Below are positions 18,137 through 26,904 of a stretch of DNA of 64,000 nt, one piece after another. The position numbers and the translations under genes were made by a program. Within the stretch, counting starts at the first letter, position 1. The number at the start of each line of letters is the position of its first letter. The stretch comes from an uncultured Sphingomonadaceae bacterium (GTDB lineage Bacteria; Pseudomonadota; Alphaproteobacteria; Sphingomonadales; Sphingomonadaceae): contig CANLCX010000003.1 in the NCBI GenBank assembly GCA_947489315.1, forward strand, positions 1-64,000. Reading direction: 5' to 3'. Below the pieces are notes generated by a model. It was not told where the DNA came from and searched no databases. It saw nothing but the letters and a program-made list of their open reading frames with translations.

Positions 18137-19543
18137 ATGACCGACAATTTCGACTATGATGTTCTGGTAATCGGCTCCGGCCCTGGCGGTTATGTTGCGG
18201 CCATTCGGGCGGCGCAGCTGGGTCTGAAAACCGCTTGTGTGGAAAGCCGTGAGACATTGGGCGGCACTTGTCTGAATGTCGGTTGCATTCCGTCGAAGGC
18301 AATGCTCCACGCATCCGAACTTTATCATGAGGCCCATTCGGGTGCGCTTGAAAAATTCGGCATCAAGCTGACCGGCGCAAAGCTCGATCTGAAACAGATG
18401 CACGCAGAAAAATCCAAGGCGGTGGAAGAACTCACCGGCGGAATCGCCTTTCTGTTCAAGAAGAACAAGGTCGAATGGCTCAAAGGGCGCGGCGCATTTG
18501 AAAGTGCGAACAGCGTTAAAATTGGAAACAAGACCGTCACCGCGAAAAATATCATCATCGCCACCGGGTCGTCGGTAACCCCGCTACCGGGCGTGGACAT
18601 TGATAACAGCAAACATGTCGTCGTCGACAGCACCGGCGCTCTTGAGCTACCCAAAGTTCCAAATCATATGGTCGTCATCGGCGGCGGTGTGATCGGGCTT
18701 GAGCTTGGCAGCGTATGGCTGCGGCTGGGCGCGAAAGTTACGGTCGTGGAATATCTCGACCAGATTTTGCCCGGCATGGATGGCGATATCCGCAAGGACA
18801 GCGCGCGCATTTTCAAGAAGCAGGGCTTTGACATCAAAACCGGCACCAAGGTGACCGGTGTGACGGTCAAGGGCAAGAAAGCCACGCTGACGGTACAGCC
18901 TGCCAAAGGCGGCGATGCCGAAACCATCGAAGCAGATGCAGTGTTGGTGGCGATTGGTCGTCGGCCGAATACCGATGGCCTGGCGCTCGATAAAGCGGGC
19001 CTTGCCACCAATGATCGCGGGCAGATTGAAGTCGGCCATGATTTTCAGACAGCGGTCAAAGGCGTATACGCGATTGGCGATGTCACTCCCGGACCGATGC
19101 TCGCGCATAAGGCCGAAGATGAAGGCATTGCCGCAGCCGAATTTGTTGCGGGTCAACAGGGTATCGTGAACCACGATCTGATCCCGGGCGTGGTCTATAC
19201 CTATCCGGAAATCGCTTCGATCGGCAAAACCGAAGAAGAAGTGAAAGAAACTGGCGTCGCTTATAAAGTCGGAAAATTCCCGTTCGCAGGCAATAGCCGC
19301 GCGAAAACCAACCGCGACACCGATGGCTATGTGAAGGTCATTGCGGACGCGGAAACCGATCGTGTTCTGGGCGCGCATATCATCTCGTCACTGGCCGGAA
19401 CGCTGATCGCGCAAGTCACACAGGCGATGGAATTTGGGACGACGTCCGAAGATATTGCTTATACCTGCCACGCCCATCCCACTCACAGTGAAGCGATCAA
19501 GGAAGCGGCCATGGCGGTGCAGGGCAAGCCGATCCATATGTGA
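18137..19543 (+). CDS. lpdA: Dihydrolipoyl dehydrogenase (E3)
   Basis: A 468-aa FAD flavoprotein that reoxidises the dihydrolipoyl group of E2 with NAD. The FAD loop is VIGSGPGGYVAA (11-22), the redox disulfide is Cys45 and Cys50 in GGTCLNVGCIPSK, the NAD loop is VVIGGGVIGLELG, and the C-terminal HAHPTHSEA segment supplies the catalytic His-Glu pair. It serves the 2-oxoglutarate complex encoded upstream and possibly pyruvate dehydrogenase. The start follows a GAGAGA-like ribosome-binding site just after the palindromic repeat. Confidence 0.95.
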   Translation: MTDNFDYDVLVIGSGPGGYVAAIRAAQLGLKTACVESRETLGGTCLNVGCIPSKAMLHASELYHEAHSGALEKFGIKLTGAKLDLKQMHAEKSKAVEELTGGIAFLFKKNKVEWLKGRGAFESANSVKIGNKTVTAKNIIIATGSSVTPLPGVDIDNSKHVVVDSTGALELPKVPNHMVVIGGGVIGLELGSVWLRLGAKVTVVEYLDQILPGMDGDIRKDSARIFKKQGFDIKTGTKVTGVTVKGKKATLTVQPAKGGDAETIEADAVLVAIGRRPNTDGLALDKAGLATNDRGQIEVGHDFQTAVKGVYAIGDVTPGPMLAHKAEDEGIAAAEFVAGQQGIVNHDLIPGVVYTYPEIASIGKTEEEVKETGVAYKVGKFPFAGNSRAKTNRDTDGYVKVIADAETDRVLGAHIISSLAGTLIAQVTQAMEFGTTSEDIAYTCHAHPTHSEAIKEAAMAVQGKPIHM

Positions 19544-19546
19544 ACC

Positions 19547-20554
19547 ATGACTCGCCAAGTCATCATAGTCGGCGGTGGACAAATTGGATGCGCGGTGGCC
19601 GCCGGTTTTCGAACTGCGGGCGATGATGTAACTATCTTCAGCCGGAGCGCGCCGGTTCTGCCGGTTGCGAACCATGTTTTAGTTGATCGTCAGAACCACA
19701 AAGCCTTTGAGGCAGCGATAGGCGAAGGCGCTGACATCATTGTCGATACCATCGCCTATGACGAAAATGATGCGGATCAACTGCTGAAATTCGAGAAACA
19801 AGTGGGCATGATTGTCGGGATTTCATCGGCGAGTGTCTATTGTGACGATAAAGGCCGGACCCTAGACGAAGCCGCTGAAAACGGTTTTCCCGAGCTTCCA
19901 GAACTGGTTTGCGAAGATCAAAATATTGTTCCTGCAGGGGATCAAACTTATTCAACGCGCAAGGTGGCGATGGAAGAGCGTTTATTGACGGTATCGCAAG
20001 CAACGGCAGCTATCGTTCGGCCCTGCGCCATTTATGGAATGGGCACGCGTCATCCAAGGGAATGGTGGTTTGTAAAACGGCTGTTAGATGGGCGGCGCGT
20101 GATTCCTTTGGTTCAAAACGGGTCAAACCGCTTTCAAACAAGCGCTGTCCAGAATATCGCGCGATTAGTCGTGTATCTCGCGGACAGGGGGGTCGGCGGA
20201 ATTTTCAATGCGCCTGATCCGGATGCTCCGTCGGTCCGACAAATCGGAACGACCATTGCGATGAGGATGGGTAAGGACGTCGAATATGTCGACGCGAATT
20301 TACTCGGTGGAGGTTTAGTCGGAAGAACGCCGTGGTCAGTTCCACGTGCCTTTACAATATCGGATGCGAAGGCGCTAAATATCGGTTATCTGCCAGAAGG
20401 TAATTACACCGATCTCGTGGCGCCGTATATCGACTGGTTGGCGAAAATGCCGACAACGGATTGGGAAGAGCGCTTTGCTGGGCTTGCGGCATATCCATTT
20501 GATTTGTTCAACTATAACGCCGAAGACACCGCTATGGCAGCACAAGGAAAATGA
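19547..20554 (+). CDS. NAD-dependent epimerase/dehydratase-like (atypical extended SDR)
   Basis: A 335-aa protein of the extended short-chain dehydrogenase fold. The N-terminal dinucleotide-binding loop is VGGGQIGCAVA, an SSASVY segment corresponds to the catalytic serine strand, and YSTRK matches the YxxxK pair. The C-terminal half resembles NDP-sugar epimerases but the substrate is not evident. It starts 4 bp after lpdA and so belongs to the same transcript, though nothing shows a TCA-cycle function. Confidence 0.75.
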   Translation: MTRQVIIVGGGQIGCAVAAGFRTAGDDVTIFSRSAPVLPVANHVLVDRQNHKAFEAAIGEGADIIVDTIAYDENDADQLLKFEKQVGMIVGISSASVYCDDKGRTLDEAAENGFPELPELVCEDQNIVPAGDQTYSTRKVAMEERLLTVSQATAAIVRPCAIYGMGTRHPREWWFVKRLLDGRRVIPLVQNGSNRFQTSAVQNIARLVVYLADRGVGGIFNAPDPDAPSVRQIGTTIAMRMGKDVEYVDANLLGGGLVGRTPWSVPRAFTISDAKALNIGYLPEGNYTDLVAPYIDWLAKMPTTDWEERFAGLAAYPFDLFNYNAEDTAMAAQGK

Positions 20555-20586
20555 TCGATTTTCAGGCCGTGCGAGGAGGTCAGTTT

Positions 20587-21162
20587 ATGCAGCGTTTCAT
20601 TGCTTTTCTTTTTCTGCCGCTATTATGTGCAGCTTCTCCTGCACCAACATTGTCGAGCAATCTTCGTGATATATATGGTGGTTGGGATGGCGGTATCGGC
20701 AAGCTCGCGCGTAGGGATGCGAGCATGATTACGCGGACATCGTCGCATCAGGTTGACGCCAAAAGCTGCCTGTCCACGACCGGACAGGAAATGAGCCGTG
20801 CGCTCTATAGTTGCTTGCCTTTACTAGAGATATTCAGCGCTTTCGAGCCGTTGCGATTCAACACGATGACCCGGGAATATTTGCCCGATCCAGCCAGTTT
20901 GGTGAGTAAGGCCTTCGCCAAAAAGTCGGACGCGTTTTTTGCGCTGGCCGCGGGCAGGCAATATCCTGCAGGCGATGTCGCCATCGTACAGGCGCATATT
21001 ATTCGGTCACTAGTCTTTGAATCGCGCAAATCCAATGGCAAGGCTATGGACGAGCTGGATGCTGCGGTCCAAATCATTGCGACGACCAAGATTGTCGATC
21101 CGGAATTTGATATTCGAGACCTTCTGATTGAACGCAAAAACCTGCTGGCGAAGCTGCCATGA
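20587..21162 (+). CDS. Exported protein of unknown function
   Basis: A 191-aa protein with a signal peptide (MQRFIAFLFLPLLCAASPA, cleavage near residue 19-20). I do not recognise the mature domain, which contains two Cys residues (KSCLST and YSCLPL). The frame is open from 20551, but the ATG at 20587 is preceded by a strong GAGGAGG ribosome-binding site, so the shorter start is used. The stop overlaps the PepSY gene start by 4 bp (ATGA). Confidence 0.6.
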   Translation: MQRFIAFLFLPLLCAASPAPTLSSNLRDIYGGWDGGIGKLARRDASMITRTSSHQVDAKSCLSTTGQEMSRALYSCLPLLEIFSAFEPLRFNTMTREYLPDPASLVSKAFAKKSDAFFALAAGRQYPAGDVAIVQAHIIRSLVFESRKSNGKAMDELDAAVQIIATTKIVDPEFDIRDLLIERKNLLAKLP

Positions 21163-21839
21163 AACATCGCACGCTTATACGCTGGCATGTCTGGCTGGGC
21201 TGGCTGATTGGTGTCCCGATTGTCTTGTGGACCGCATCAGGCCTGTTGATGGTGGCGCAACCAATTGAAACCGTGCGCGGCAATCATTTGCGCGGCGCAC
21301 AACCGGCGCTTGATCCGATCATGCCAGTGGTGCCTGTTCTAGAGGGTAGGAAGGCACAAAACCTGACCTTGCAACAGAACGCACAGGGGCCGCATTGGGT
21401 GATAACCTATGCCGATGGCGGCAAAAGGCGAGCCGATGCCGCTACCGGTAAATTGCTGCCGGCGATAGCCGCCACCGATGCCAGTGCGCTGGCCATCGCA
21501 GCGCGGTCGGATGATAGCGCGATCAAGTCGGTTCAACGTTTTGCAGCGGACCAAGCTCCTTTGGATTTGCGCCGTGATCGCCCGTCGTGGCAGGTGATTT
21601 TCGAAGATGACGCGCGCTTCTATATTGATGCCGATACTGGAGAGTTGCTGGCCGTCCGCACCCAATTTTGGCGCGCCTTTGATTTTATGTGGGGCCTGCA
21701 CATCATGGATTTGCAGACGCGCGAAGATACTAGCCATCCGATATTAATCGGGTCGGCGGCCATTGCATTGCTCGGTTCGATCTTGGGTTTCATCATGCTG
21801 TTCACCCGCAGCGCCCGCAACAGACGGAAGACAGATTGA
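21159..21839 (+). CDS. PepSY-domain membrane protein
   Basis: A 226-aa protein with an N-terminal membrane helix (WLGWLIGVPIVLWTASGLLM, about 13-32), two periplasmic PepSY-like modules, each including a YADGGKRRADAATG or FYIDADTGELLAV type beta hairpin, and a C-terminal membrane helix. The layout is a reduced form of the PepSY-associated TM proteins often linked to iron-siderophore reduction at the inner membrane. It is coupled at both ends by 4-bp overlaps to its neighbours. A redox or metal role is inference. Confidence 0.75.
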   Translation: MKHRTLIRWHVWLGWLIGVPIVLWTASGLLMVAQPIETVRGNHLRGAQPALDPIMPVVPVLEGRKAQNLTLQQNAQGPHWVITYADGGKRRADAATGKLLPAIAATDASALAIAARSDDSAIKSVQRFAADQAPLDLRRDRPSWQVIFEDDARFYIDADTGELLAVRTQFWRAFDFMWGLHIMDLQTREDTSHPILIGSAAIALLGSILGFIMLFTRSARNRRKTD

Positions 21840-22468
21840 ACAGCGCGGTGCTCTATAACGCGTTGGGCTGGCTCGACCTGTTTGGTATAGCCGTGTTTGC
21901 GATATCCGGAGCGCTGATGGCGGCACGCAACGGGCAGACGTTGGTTACCTTCGCGTTTTTCGCATTGGTCACGGGTGTAGGCGGCGGCACGGTGCGCGAT
22001 CTGCTCATTGGCGCGCCCGTGTTCTGGGTACAAGATAGCCGGGTGCCGGTTCTCTGCTTGGCCATTGCGCTGCTGATTTGGGTCACGCCGGTCCGCTGGT
22101 GGAAGGCGGGCGCGGTCGACTGGTTTGATGCGATTGGTTTGGCGGCTTATTCTGTTTTTGGCGCGGCCAAGGCGTTGCAGCTCGGTATCGATCCTGTGCC
22201 AGCGGCGATCATGGGTATCATCACCGCCAGCGTCGGCGGCGTGATCCGCGATTTGGTCGCCGGCGAACCATCTATTATCGTTCGGCCAGAACTTTATGTG
22301 ACCGCTGGCGCTCTATCTGCTTTTGCCTTTGTCGGGCTGGCGCAAACGGGGATGCCTGGCATAGGGGCGGCGTTAATCGCCTTTGTTGCGGGCTTTGCCT
22401 TGCGTGCTTTGGCAATTGTGAAAGGGCTGTCCTTGCCGAGCTATCGCGGCGCCGAGGATAGCGAATAG
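21836..22468 (+). CDS. TRIC-type cation channel family protein (UPF0126)
   Basis: A 210-aa protein with seven predicted membrane helices built from two repeats, each with a glycine-rich turn: GVGGGTVRDLLIG in the first and SVGGVIRDLVAGEP in the second. This is the signature of the bacterial trimeric intracellular cation channel family (formerly UPF0126, YadS-like). Transported ion in bacteria is not settled. The start is TTG at 21836 within the PepSY stop; a GTG at 21848 is an alternative. Its last 28 bp overlap the 3' end of sppA on the other strand. Confidence 0.85.
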   Translation: MNSAVLYNALGWLDLFGIAVFAISGALMAARNGQTLVTFAFFALVTGVGGGTVRDLLIGAPVFWVQDSRVPVLCLAIALLIWVTPVRWWKAGAVDWFDAIGLAAYSVFGAAKALQLGIDPVPAAIMGIITASVGGVIRDLVAGEPSIIVRPELYVTAGALSAFAFVGLAQTGMPGIGAALIAFVAGFALRALAIVKGLSLPSYRGAEDSE

Positions 22469-24330
22469 CTTCGTAGCAGGTCGAAAAGATCAGCCGTCGT
22501 GCCGGTCTGTACCTGTTGGCTAGCACCGCCACATTCCAGACACAGCGCTTGCACATCTTCGCGCGCCATCAAGCCGCGCGCGGTGTTGAGCGCATTGGCA
22601 AAGGTTGCCTTTTGCTGCCGCGCAACCCAGCCGATCATTCCGGTAACTGGCGTCGCTTCCGCCTTGGCAAAAGGCAGTCCGCCAATGGGCAGCCATTTAA
22701 ACGTCGGTGTCGCTTCGAGATATTTGGCGTGATAGGCGCCTTCTTCCAGATCGGCGCGTTTCGCTGCTTCGGCCAGCGCTTCGGCCATGCCGCCAAAGCT
22801 GTCGACTAGTCCCAGTTGCCGGGCAGTACCGCCATCCCAGACGCGGCCCTGACCGATGGTATCAACCTCGGCATTGGTTTTGCCGCGTGCCTTGCCGACG
22901 AGGGACAAGAAGTCCTCGTAGCTATGCTCGACGCCGGATTGCAAAACGGTGCTCAGGTCTTCGCTAAACCCGCCGACAAAATCTGGTTCGCCAGACAAAG
23001 GCGTGGTCTGCACACCGTCGGCATTGACGCCCCATTTGCTCAAGGCTTTTTCAAAGCTTGGCAGGACGGCAAAGACGCCGATAGAGCCGGTAATCGTATC
23101 CGGTTCCGCTATGATATGGTCGCCCGCTGCGGCAACCCAGTAGCCACCGCTGGCGGCGACATCGCCCATGGAAATGACAATGGGAATTTCAGCCTTTTTG
23201 ATATCAGCTAGCGCCAAGCGGATTTCTTCGCTGGCAAAGGCAGAGCCACCGGGTGAGTTGACCCGCACGACCAATGCCTTGATCTGCTTTTCTTCAAGCG
23301 CCTTGTAGATTTGCTCGGCGATCCGGCCGCTGGCGGCGATGCCGGGACCTGCTTTGCCGCTGACAATCTCGCCCGCAACGGTGATTACACCAATGGCATC
23401 ACCGCTGCTGCCTTCGGGATTGGCGGCAACGAAATTATCATAGTTTATGGTTTTGAAGCTATCGGGAGACGGCTTGGTGTCTTCGCCAACTTTGGTGGCG
23501 ACATAGCGGCCAAAGGCTACCCGATCACCAATTTTATCGACCAGTTTTTGCTCGGTGGCGATTTTGGTATAGTCCCCGCCAGCAATCTTGATGAAGGTCG
23601 CGGGATCATCGGCATAAGGCTCAATCACTGCCTGTGGCCGTGCCTTTTTGACTTCGGCTAGCCAGCTATTCCAGAGCACGGAGTAAAGTGCTGCCGATGC
23701 CTCCTTGGCTTCGGGTGACTGGTTGTCGCGCATATACGGTTCGACCGCGCTCTTATAGGTGCCAACGCGGTAAATATTGGCAGTGATGCCAAGTTGATCG
23801 ATCAAATTTTTAAAGTAAAGCTGGTTGCCACCGGGACCGGCAAAGGCAATGCCGCCCATCGAGTCCATCCAGATTTCATCGGCATAAGCAGCGAGCTGAT
23901 AGCTGTCATCGCTATAGAAATTCGCAAAGGCGTAAATTGGTTTGTCGGTTTTCTTGATCCGTTCCAGCGCATCACCAACAGCGCTCAAGCTCGTTTGGCC
24001 GCCGCCCATGAAGGCGCTCAGATCCAGCACAACCGCTTTCACCCGGTCATCTTCTGCCGCGGCATCAAGCGCGCGGACAACATCGCGTAACCGGTATTGG
24101 CGAACAGTGTCTTCATTATTGGTGAACATCGCGGTGAAGTCTTGCTGTGCCGGCTGTTCGACAATCGTGCCTTTGAGATCAAGGAGCAGTGCGCCATCAC
24201 TGATCGCCGCGACATTGGGGCGGGCCGACAAGGCGGCATAAAGCGCTGCGAAAAATAGCAACATGGCGATGAGCACCAGGCCATCTTTAATCGCTACCAG
24301 AAATTTCCAAGCTCCGCGGGCAAACTGCAT
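22441..24330 (-). CDS. sppA: Signal peptide peptidase SppA, 67K type
   Basis: A 629-aa S49 serine protease anchored by an N-terminal helix (LVLIAMLLFFAALYAA). Two tandem S49 domains are present: the first carries the catalytic lysine in TYKSAVEPY, the second the catalytic serine in VNSPGGSAFASE. It degrades cleaved signal peptides in the membrane. Of several in-frame starts between 24366 and 24330, the ATG at 24330 has the right spacing from a GGAGA ribosome-binding site. A terminator-like hairpin lies directly upstream. The 3' end overlaps the convergent TRIC-like gene by 28 bp. Confidence 0.9.
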   Translation of the reverse strand: MQFARGAWKFLVAIKDGLVLIAMLLFFAALYAALSARPNVAAISDGALLLDLKGTIVEQPAQQDFTAMFTNNEDTVRQYRLRDVVRALDAAAEDDRVKAVVLDLSAFMGGGQTSLSAVGDALERIKKTDKPIYAFANFYSDDSYQLAAYADEIWMDSMGGIAFAGPGGNQLYFKNLIDQLGITANIYRVGTYKSAVEPYMRDNQSPEAKEASAALYSVLWNSWLAEVKKARPQAVIEPYADDPATFIKIAGGDYTKIATEQKLVDKIGDRVAFGRYVATKVGEDTKPSPDSFKTINYDNFVAANPEGSSGDAIGVITVAGEIVSGKAGPGIAASGRIAEQIYKALEEKQIKALVVRVNSPGGSAFASEEIRLALADIKKAEIPIVISMGDVAASGGYWVAAAGDHIIAEPDTITGSIGVFAVLPSFEKALSKWGVNADGVQTTPLSGEPDFVGGFSEDLSTVLQSGVEHSYEDFLSLVGKARGKTNAEVDTIGQGRVWDGGTARQLGLVDSFGGMAEALAEAAKRADLEEGAYHAKYLEATPTFKWLPIGGLPFAKAEATPVTGMIGWVARQQKATFANALNTARGLMAREDVQALCLECGGASQQVQTGTTADLFDLLRSYSLSSAPR

Positions 24331-24344
24331 TGTCGTCATTCTCC

Positions 24345-24380
24345 AAAAAAGGCGGCTGATCATCACTGACCGCCGCCCTT
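24345..24380 (-). terminator. Intrinsic terminator of the sigF-nrsF transcript
   Basis: On the minus strand, GGCGGC (24377-24372) and GCCGCC (24356-24351) form a 6-bp GC stem with a 15-nt loop, followed by six T (24350-24345). It lies 24 bp after the nrsF stop and only a few bases before the sppA ribosome-binding site, so it may also set sppA expression by read-through. Confidence 0.55.
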
Positions 24381-24403
24381 AATATGGTTATGCTATTAAG
24401 AAA

Positions 24404-25045
24404 TTACCAGCGGATAAGGCGCGGTACGACAATCCGGCCCACTATGGCACTGACCAATACCGGCAGGGTGAACCACAGTCCGATATAATAAATGTCGTTA
24501 AACGGGCAGTAGATATTATAGGCCGCGGCACCCAATGCGCCCGATGCAATACCAACCAACCAGCCTGCGCGTTCCGGAGAAGTTGGCGCGCCCTGGCGCA
24601 GCCATGCGGTTAAACCGCCGCCAATGGCCAAGGCTGAGAGACCACTAATCGTCAAGCATTTCATGCCTTCTGCCGGACGCAAGGCTTCAATCGGCGCACC
24701 ATTGACCATGCTCATCGCGATAGCTGTCAATGGGAACAATCCAGCTGTGACCAGCGCCCAAATCCACCCGCGATTGAGATTACCGACCCCGGGCCGCGCC
24801 ATATTGGCCGCTGCAAAGGCGGTAGCAATGCCCAGCATCAATAGGACACCGCTGCGCAGGAAGAACATTTCATGGGCCATACCCATCGCCAGATCGCCGC
24901 GCACGCCCATGAAAAAAGCAACACCAGAACAGGCCGCGATTGTCAGGATTGCTGCCACTGCCATGCCGCCTGAAGGTTTCAGGGTACGGACCGGTGCCAG
25001 GTCATCGACCAGATCATTGATCAAGCTATTTGCTACTTCACTCAT
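24404..25045 (-). CDS. nrsF: NrsF-type anti-sigma-F factor (DUF1109)
   Basis: A 213-aa inner-membrane protein with six predicted helices, recognised as DUF1109/NrsF. In Caulobacter NrsF holds SigF at the membrane until heavy metal is sensed through two conserved cysteines. Equivalent residues are visible here as Cys130 in GMKCLT and Cys180 in NIYCPF, spaced as I recall for the Caulobacter protein. The ATG at 25045 is one base from the sigF stop; a GTG three codons earlier (25054) overlaps sigF. Pairing with sigF and the buf genes supports regulation of that operon. Confidence 0.85.
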   Translation of the reverse strand: MSEVANSLINDLVDDLAPVRTLKPSGGMAVAAILTIAACSGVAFFMGVRGDLAMGMAHEMFFLRSGVLLMLGIATAFAAANMARPGVGNLNRGWIWALVTAGLFPLTAIAMSMVNGAPIEALRPAEGMKCLTISGLSALAIGGGLTAWLRQGAPTSPERAGWLVGIASGALGAAAYNIYCPFNDIYYIGLWFTLPVLVSAIVGRIVVPRLIRW

Positions 25046-25046
25046 G

Positions 25047-25571
25047 CTATTCACTCTCGATAAGGGCGCTCATTTTCTTGAGCCCCCGATGGATATTTAC
25101 TTTCACCAGTGATTCCGACTGGCCGGTTTTTGCCGCAGCTTCGGCAATGCTTAGTCCTTCAATTTTTACCATGGCGATAACATCTGCCTGTTTGTCCGGG
25201 ATCATACCTAGCAAACGTTCGAGGCTCACCTTGGCGGTCACATCCTCATCCTGAGGATCAGCAACCAGTTCTTCGTTCAGCTCACCATGTTCGTGGCGAT
25301 ATATTTTTCTCAAACCGTCAATCCAGCGATAGCGCCCGATGGCGGCGAGCCAGGGCAGAAACGCCTTGGTCGGATCATAGCTGGCCCGTTTGCGGTGCAG
25401 CGAGATCAGCGTTTCCTGCACCAGATCATCGACTTCCGCCGGGTTGATCTTGCGCGCATAATAGCGCCGCAGCCATTTTTCGCACTCGGTCAGCAGGCTC
25501 GTATAGCATTGCCTGTCGCCGCCCTGCGCCTTGATCATCAAGTGGCGCAATGTTTCTTCATTGGCGATCAT
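25047..25571 (-). CDS. sigF: ECF RNA polymerase sigma factor SigF
   Basis: A 174-aa ECF sigma factor. Region 2 includes AEVDDLVQETLISLHRKR and WLAAIGRYRWIDGLRK; region 4 includes the helix-turn-helix GLSIAEAAAKTGQSESLVKVNIHRG. Together with the adjacent NrsF-type anti-sigma factor this identifies the SigF class known from Caulobacter for chromium, cadmium and copper stress. The matching promoter motif is found upstream of bufA1 (28226-28251), so the gene probably controls its own locus. A REPIN separates it from the preceding doxX gene. Confidence 0.85.
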   Translation of the reverse strand: MIANEETLRHLMIKAQGGDRQCYTSLLTECEKWLRRYYARKINPAEVDDLVQETLISLHRKRASYDPTKAFLPWLAAIGRYRWIDGLRKIYRHEHGELNEELVADPQDEDVTAKVSLERLLGMIPDKQADVIAMVKIEGLSIAEAAAKTGQSESLVKVNIHRGLKKMSALIESE

Positions 25572-25600
25572 GGTTTCAGCGCCTTATTTGTCGAGGCCAG

Positions 25601-25684
25601 TACTCCTGCGCAGGCAGGAGCCCATCTCGTACCGTTTGTGCAAGACGCCAGGGTCGGAGATGGCCCCCTGCCTACGCAGGGGTA
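25601..25684. repeat. REPIN-like palindrome, copy B
   Basis: Inverted arms at 25601-25629 and 25656-25684 with a 26-nt loop that is unlike those of copies A and C. The left arm carries the hairpin CTCCTGC-GCAG-GCAGGAG, with a T-A pair replacing a C-G pair of copy A (compensatory). It lies between doxX/bufD and sigF, within the metal-response gene cluster. Confidence 0.85.
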
Positions 25685-25716
25685 CAAGGCGGTATATGTT
25701 GAGATGCTATGAAGCA

Positions 25717-26157
25717 TCAGCCGAACTTGTTTCCGAACAACCGGTCCACCGAAAACAATCCACCGCCACGGGTGATCAACACCAGTGCAAGAGCAACCCA
25801 GATAATATGTACCGACCACCATGCTTCAGGATAGACGAAAAACTGGATGACCAGGGTCATGACAAGCAGTCCGGCCGCGCCAAAGCGGGTTGCAAGACCC
25901 AATACCAAAAGGATCGGGAAGAAATGTTCGGCATAGGTTGCGATCAATCCGGTAATTTCGGGAAATGGCATGCCATATTCATCGCGGAACAGATCGACGG
26001 TCAAATCTTTCATCGTCAGAAAGCTGCCATCTTCGACTTTAGTCCGCGCCGAGCGCCAGAAAATCCCGGCCAGTGCCACGCGGGCAAACAAGAGAGCGAT
26101 TGCTTCAGGAATAGCGCCGCTTACTAGCTTAATTGCTTTTTTAATCAGGTTCATCAT
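25717..26157 (-). CDS. DoxX family membrane protein (BufD-like)
   Basis: A 146-aa DoxX-family inner-membrane protein with about four helices; the segments ALLFARVALAGIFWRSARTKV and HFFPILLVLGLATRF are typical. In bufferin loci a DoxX-type gene follows the DUF692 and DUF2063 genes and is called bufD; it may support metal handling or redox chemistry at the membrane, but its function is not known. It starts 21 bp after the bufC stop. A REPIN follows its stop codon. Confidence 0.85.
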   Translation of the reverse strand: MMNLIKKAIKLVSGAIPEAIALLFARVALAGIFWRSARTKVEDGSFLTMKDLTVDLFRDEYGMPFPEITGLIATYAEHFFPILLVLGLATRFGAAGLLVMTLVIQFFVYPEAWWSVHIIWVALALVLITRGGGLFSVDRLFGNKFG

Positions 26158-26178
26158 TTTCGTTACCCCGTCAAATTA

Positions 26179-26904
26179 TCATTCTATTCTTGTTATGGCG
26201 CCTGCTTGGATCAACTTGATAATCCGTTGCATTGCAGCGTCCTCTCCTCCCAGTTCGATGGCAGTGGCCAAAAGGTTACCCATTGTGGAGATATTTGCAA
26301 TTTTTTCCGCAATATCATGCTCTAAGCTAGTCAGCGGGTGGAACAAGACTTCTGCTTCCGGGCGTGCAACCATCAGCGCATCGGGGGTCTCGTCACCCAA
26401 TTCCGCTAGCTGAGGAGAAAGCGTGCCGGTCAGTTTAATAAGCCGCATCGCTGGATGTATATCAATCTTAAGGCCGAGCAGACCCTCCTCATCCAGTGTC
26501 GCAATATCTTGGAGCGCCAGCGGTTCGGCTTCGGCACTATGATAGCTTTTGATCCACGCCCATTCGATCCGGGCCAAATCCACTTCCGTTTCGCTGAAAC
26601 CGCGTTTGGCCAGAAAAGCCGCAAATTGGGACGCGATAGTGTTCATATCGCAGGTCAGGATATGATCCTGCTCGATATAATCCCGAGAAATGGCGTGAAA
26701 GGGCTCGTGGCCCATATGCTCGTGCAATTTGGGATAGGCATTTTCCAAAGCTACCAGCCGCGCATGGGAAACGGTATTGGCATGGGCTTTCAAACCCAGA
26801 AGCGCGCGAGCGGCATCTTCCGCAAACAACTCATCGGGAAAATGGGTCGGGCCTTTTTGCAGGCAGGCAATGAAACGCGATTGGCCGTCAGCTAGCGAGG
26901 GCAT
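26179..26904 (-). CDS. DUF2063-type partner protein (BufC-like)
   Basis: A 241-aa protein of the DUF2063 family (putative DNA-binding domain in older annotation), now understood as the partner that helps MNIO enzymes bind the precursor peptide. The N-terminal LADGQSRFIACLQKG and the ALENAYPKLHEHMG segment fit the family. It overlaps bufB by 17 bp; the ATG at 26904 follows GAGAG and is preferred over the start at 26916. Confidence 0.85.
   Translation of the reverse strand: MPSLADGQSRFIACLQKGPTHFPDELFAEDAARALLGLKAHANTVSHARLVALENAYPKLHEHMGHEPFHAISRDYIEQDHILTCDMNTIASQFAAFLAKRGFSETEVDLARIEWAWIKSYHSAEAEPLALQDIATLDEEGLLGLKIDIHPAMRLIKLTGTLSPQLAELGDETPDALMVARPEAEVLFHPLTSLEHDIAEKIANISTMGNLLATAIELGGEDAAMQRIIKLIQAGAITRIE

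Noticed and set aside
25531-26127. Plus-strand open frame across copy B and doxX
   Set aside because: It is antisense to doxX and starts in the REPIN.
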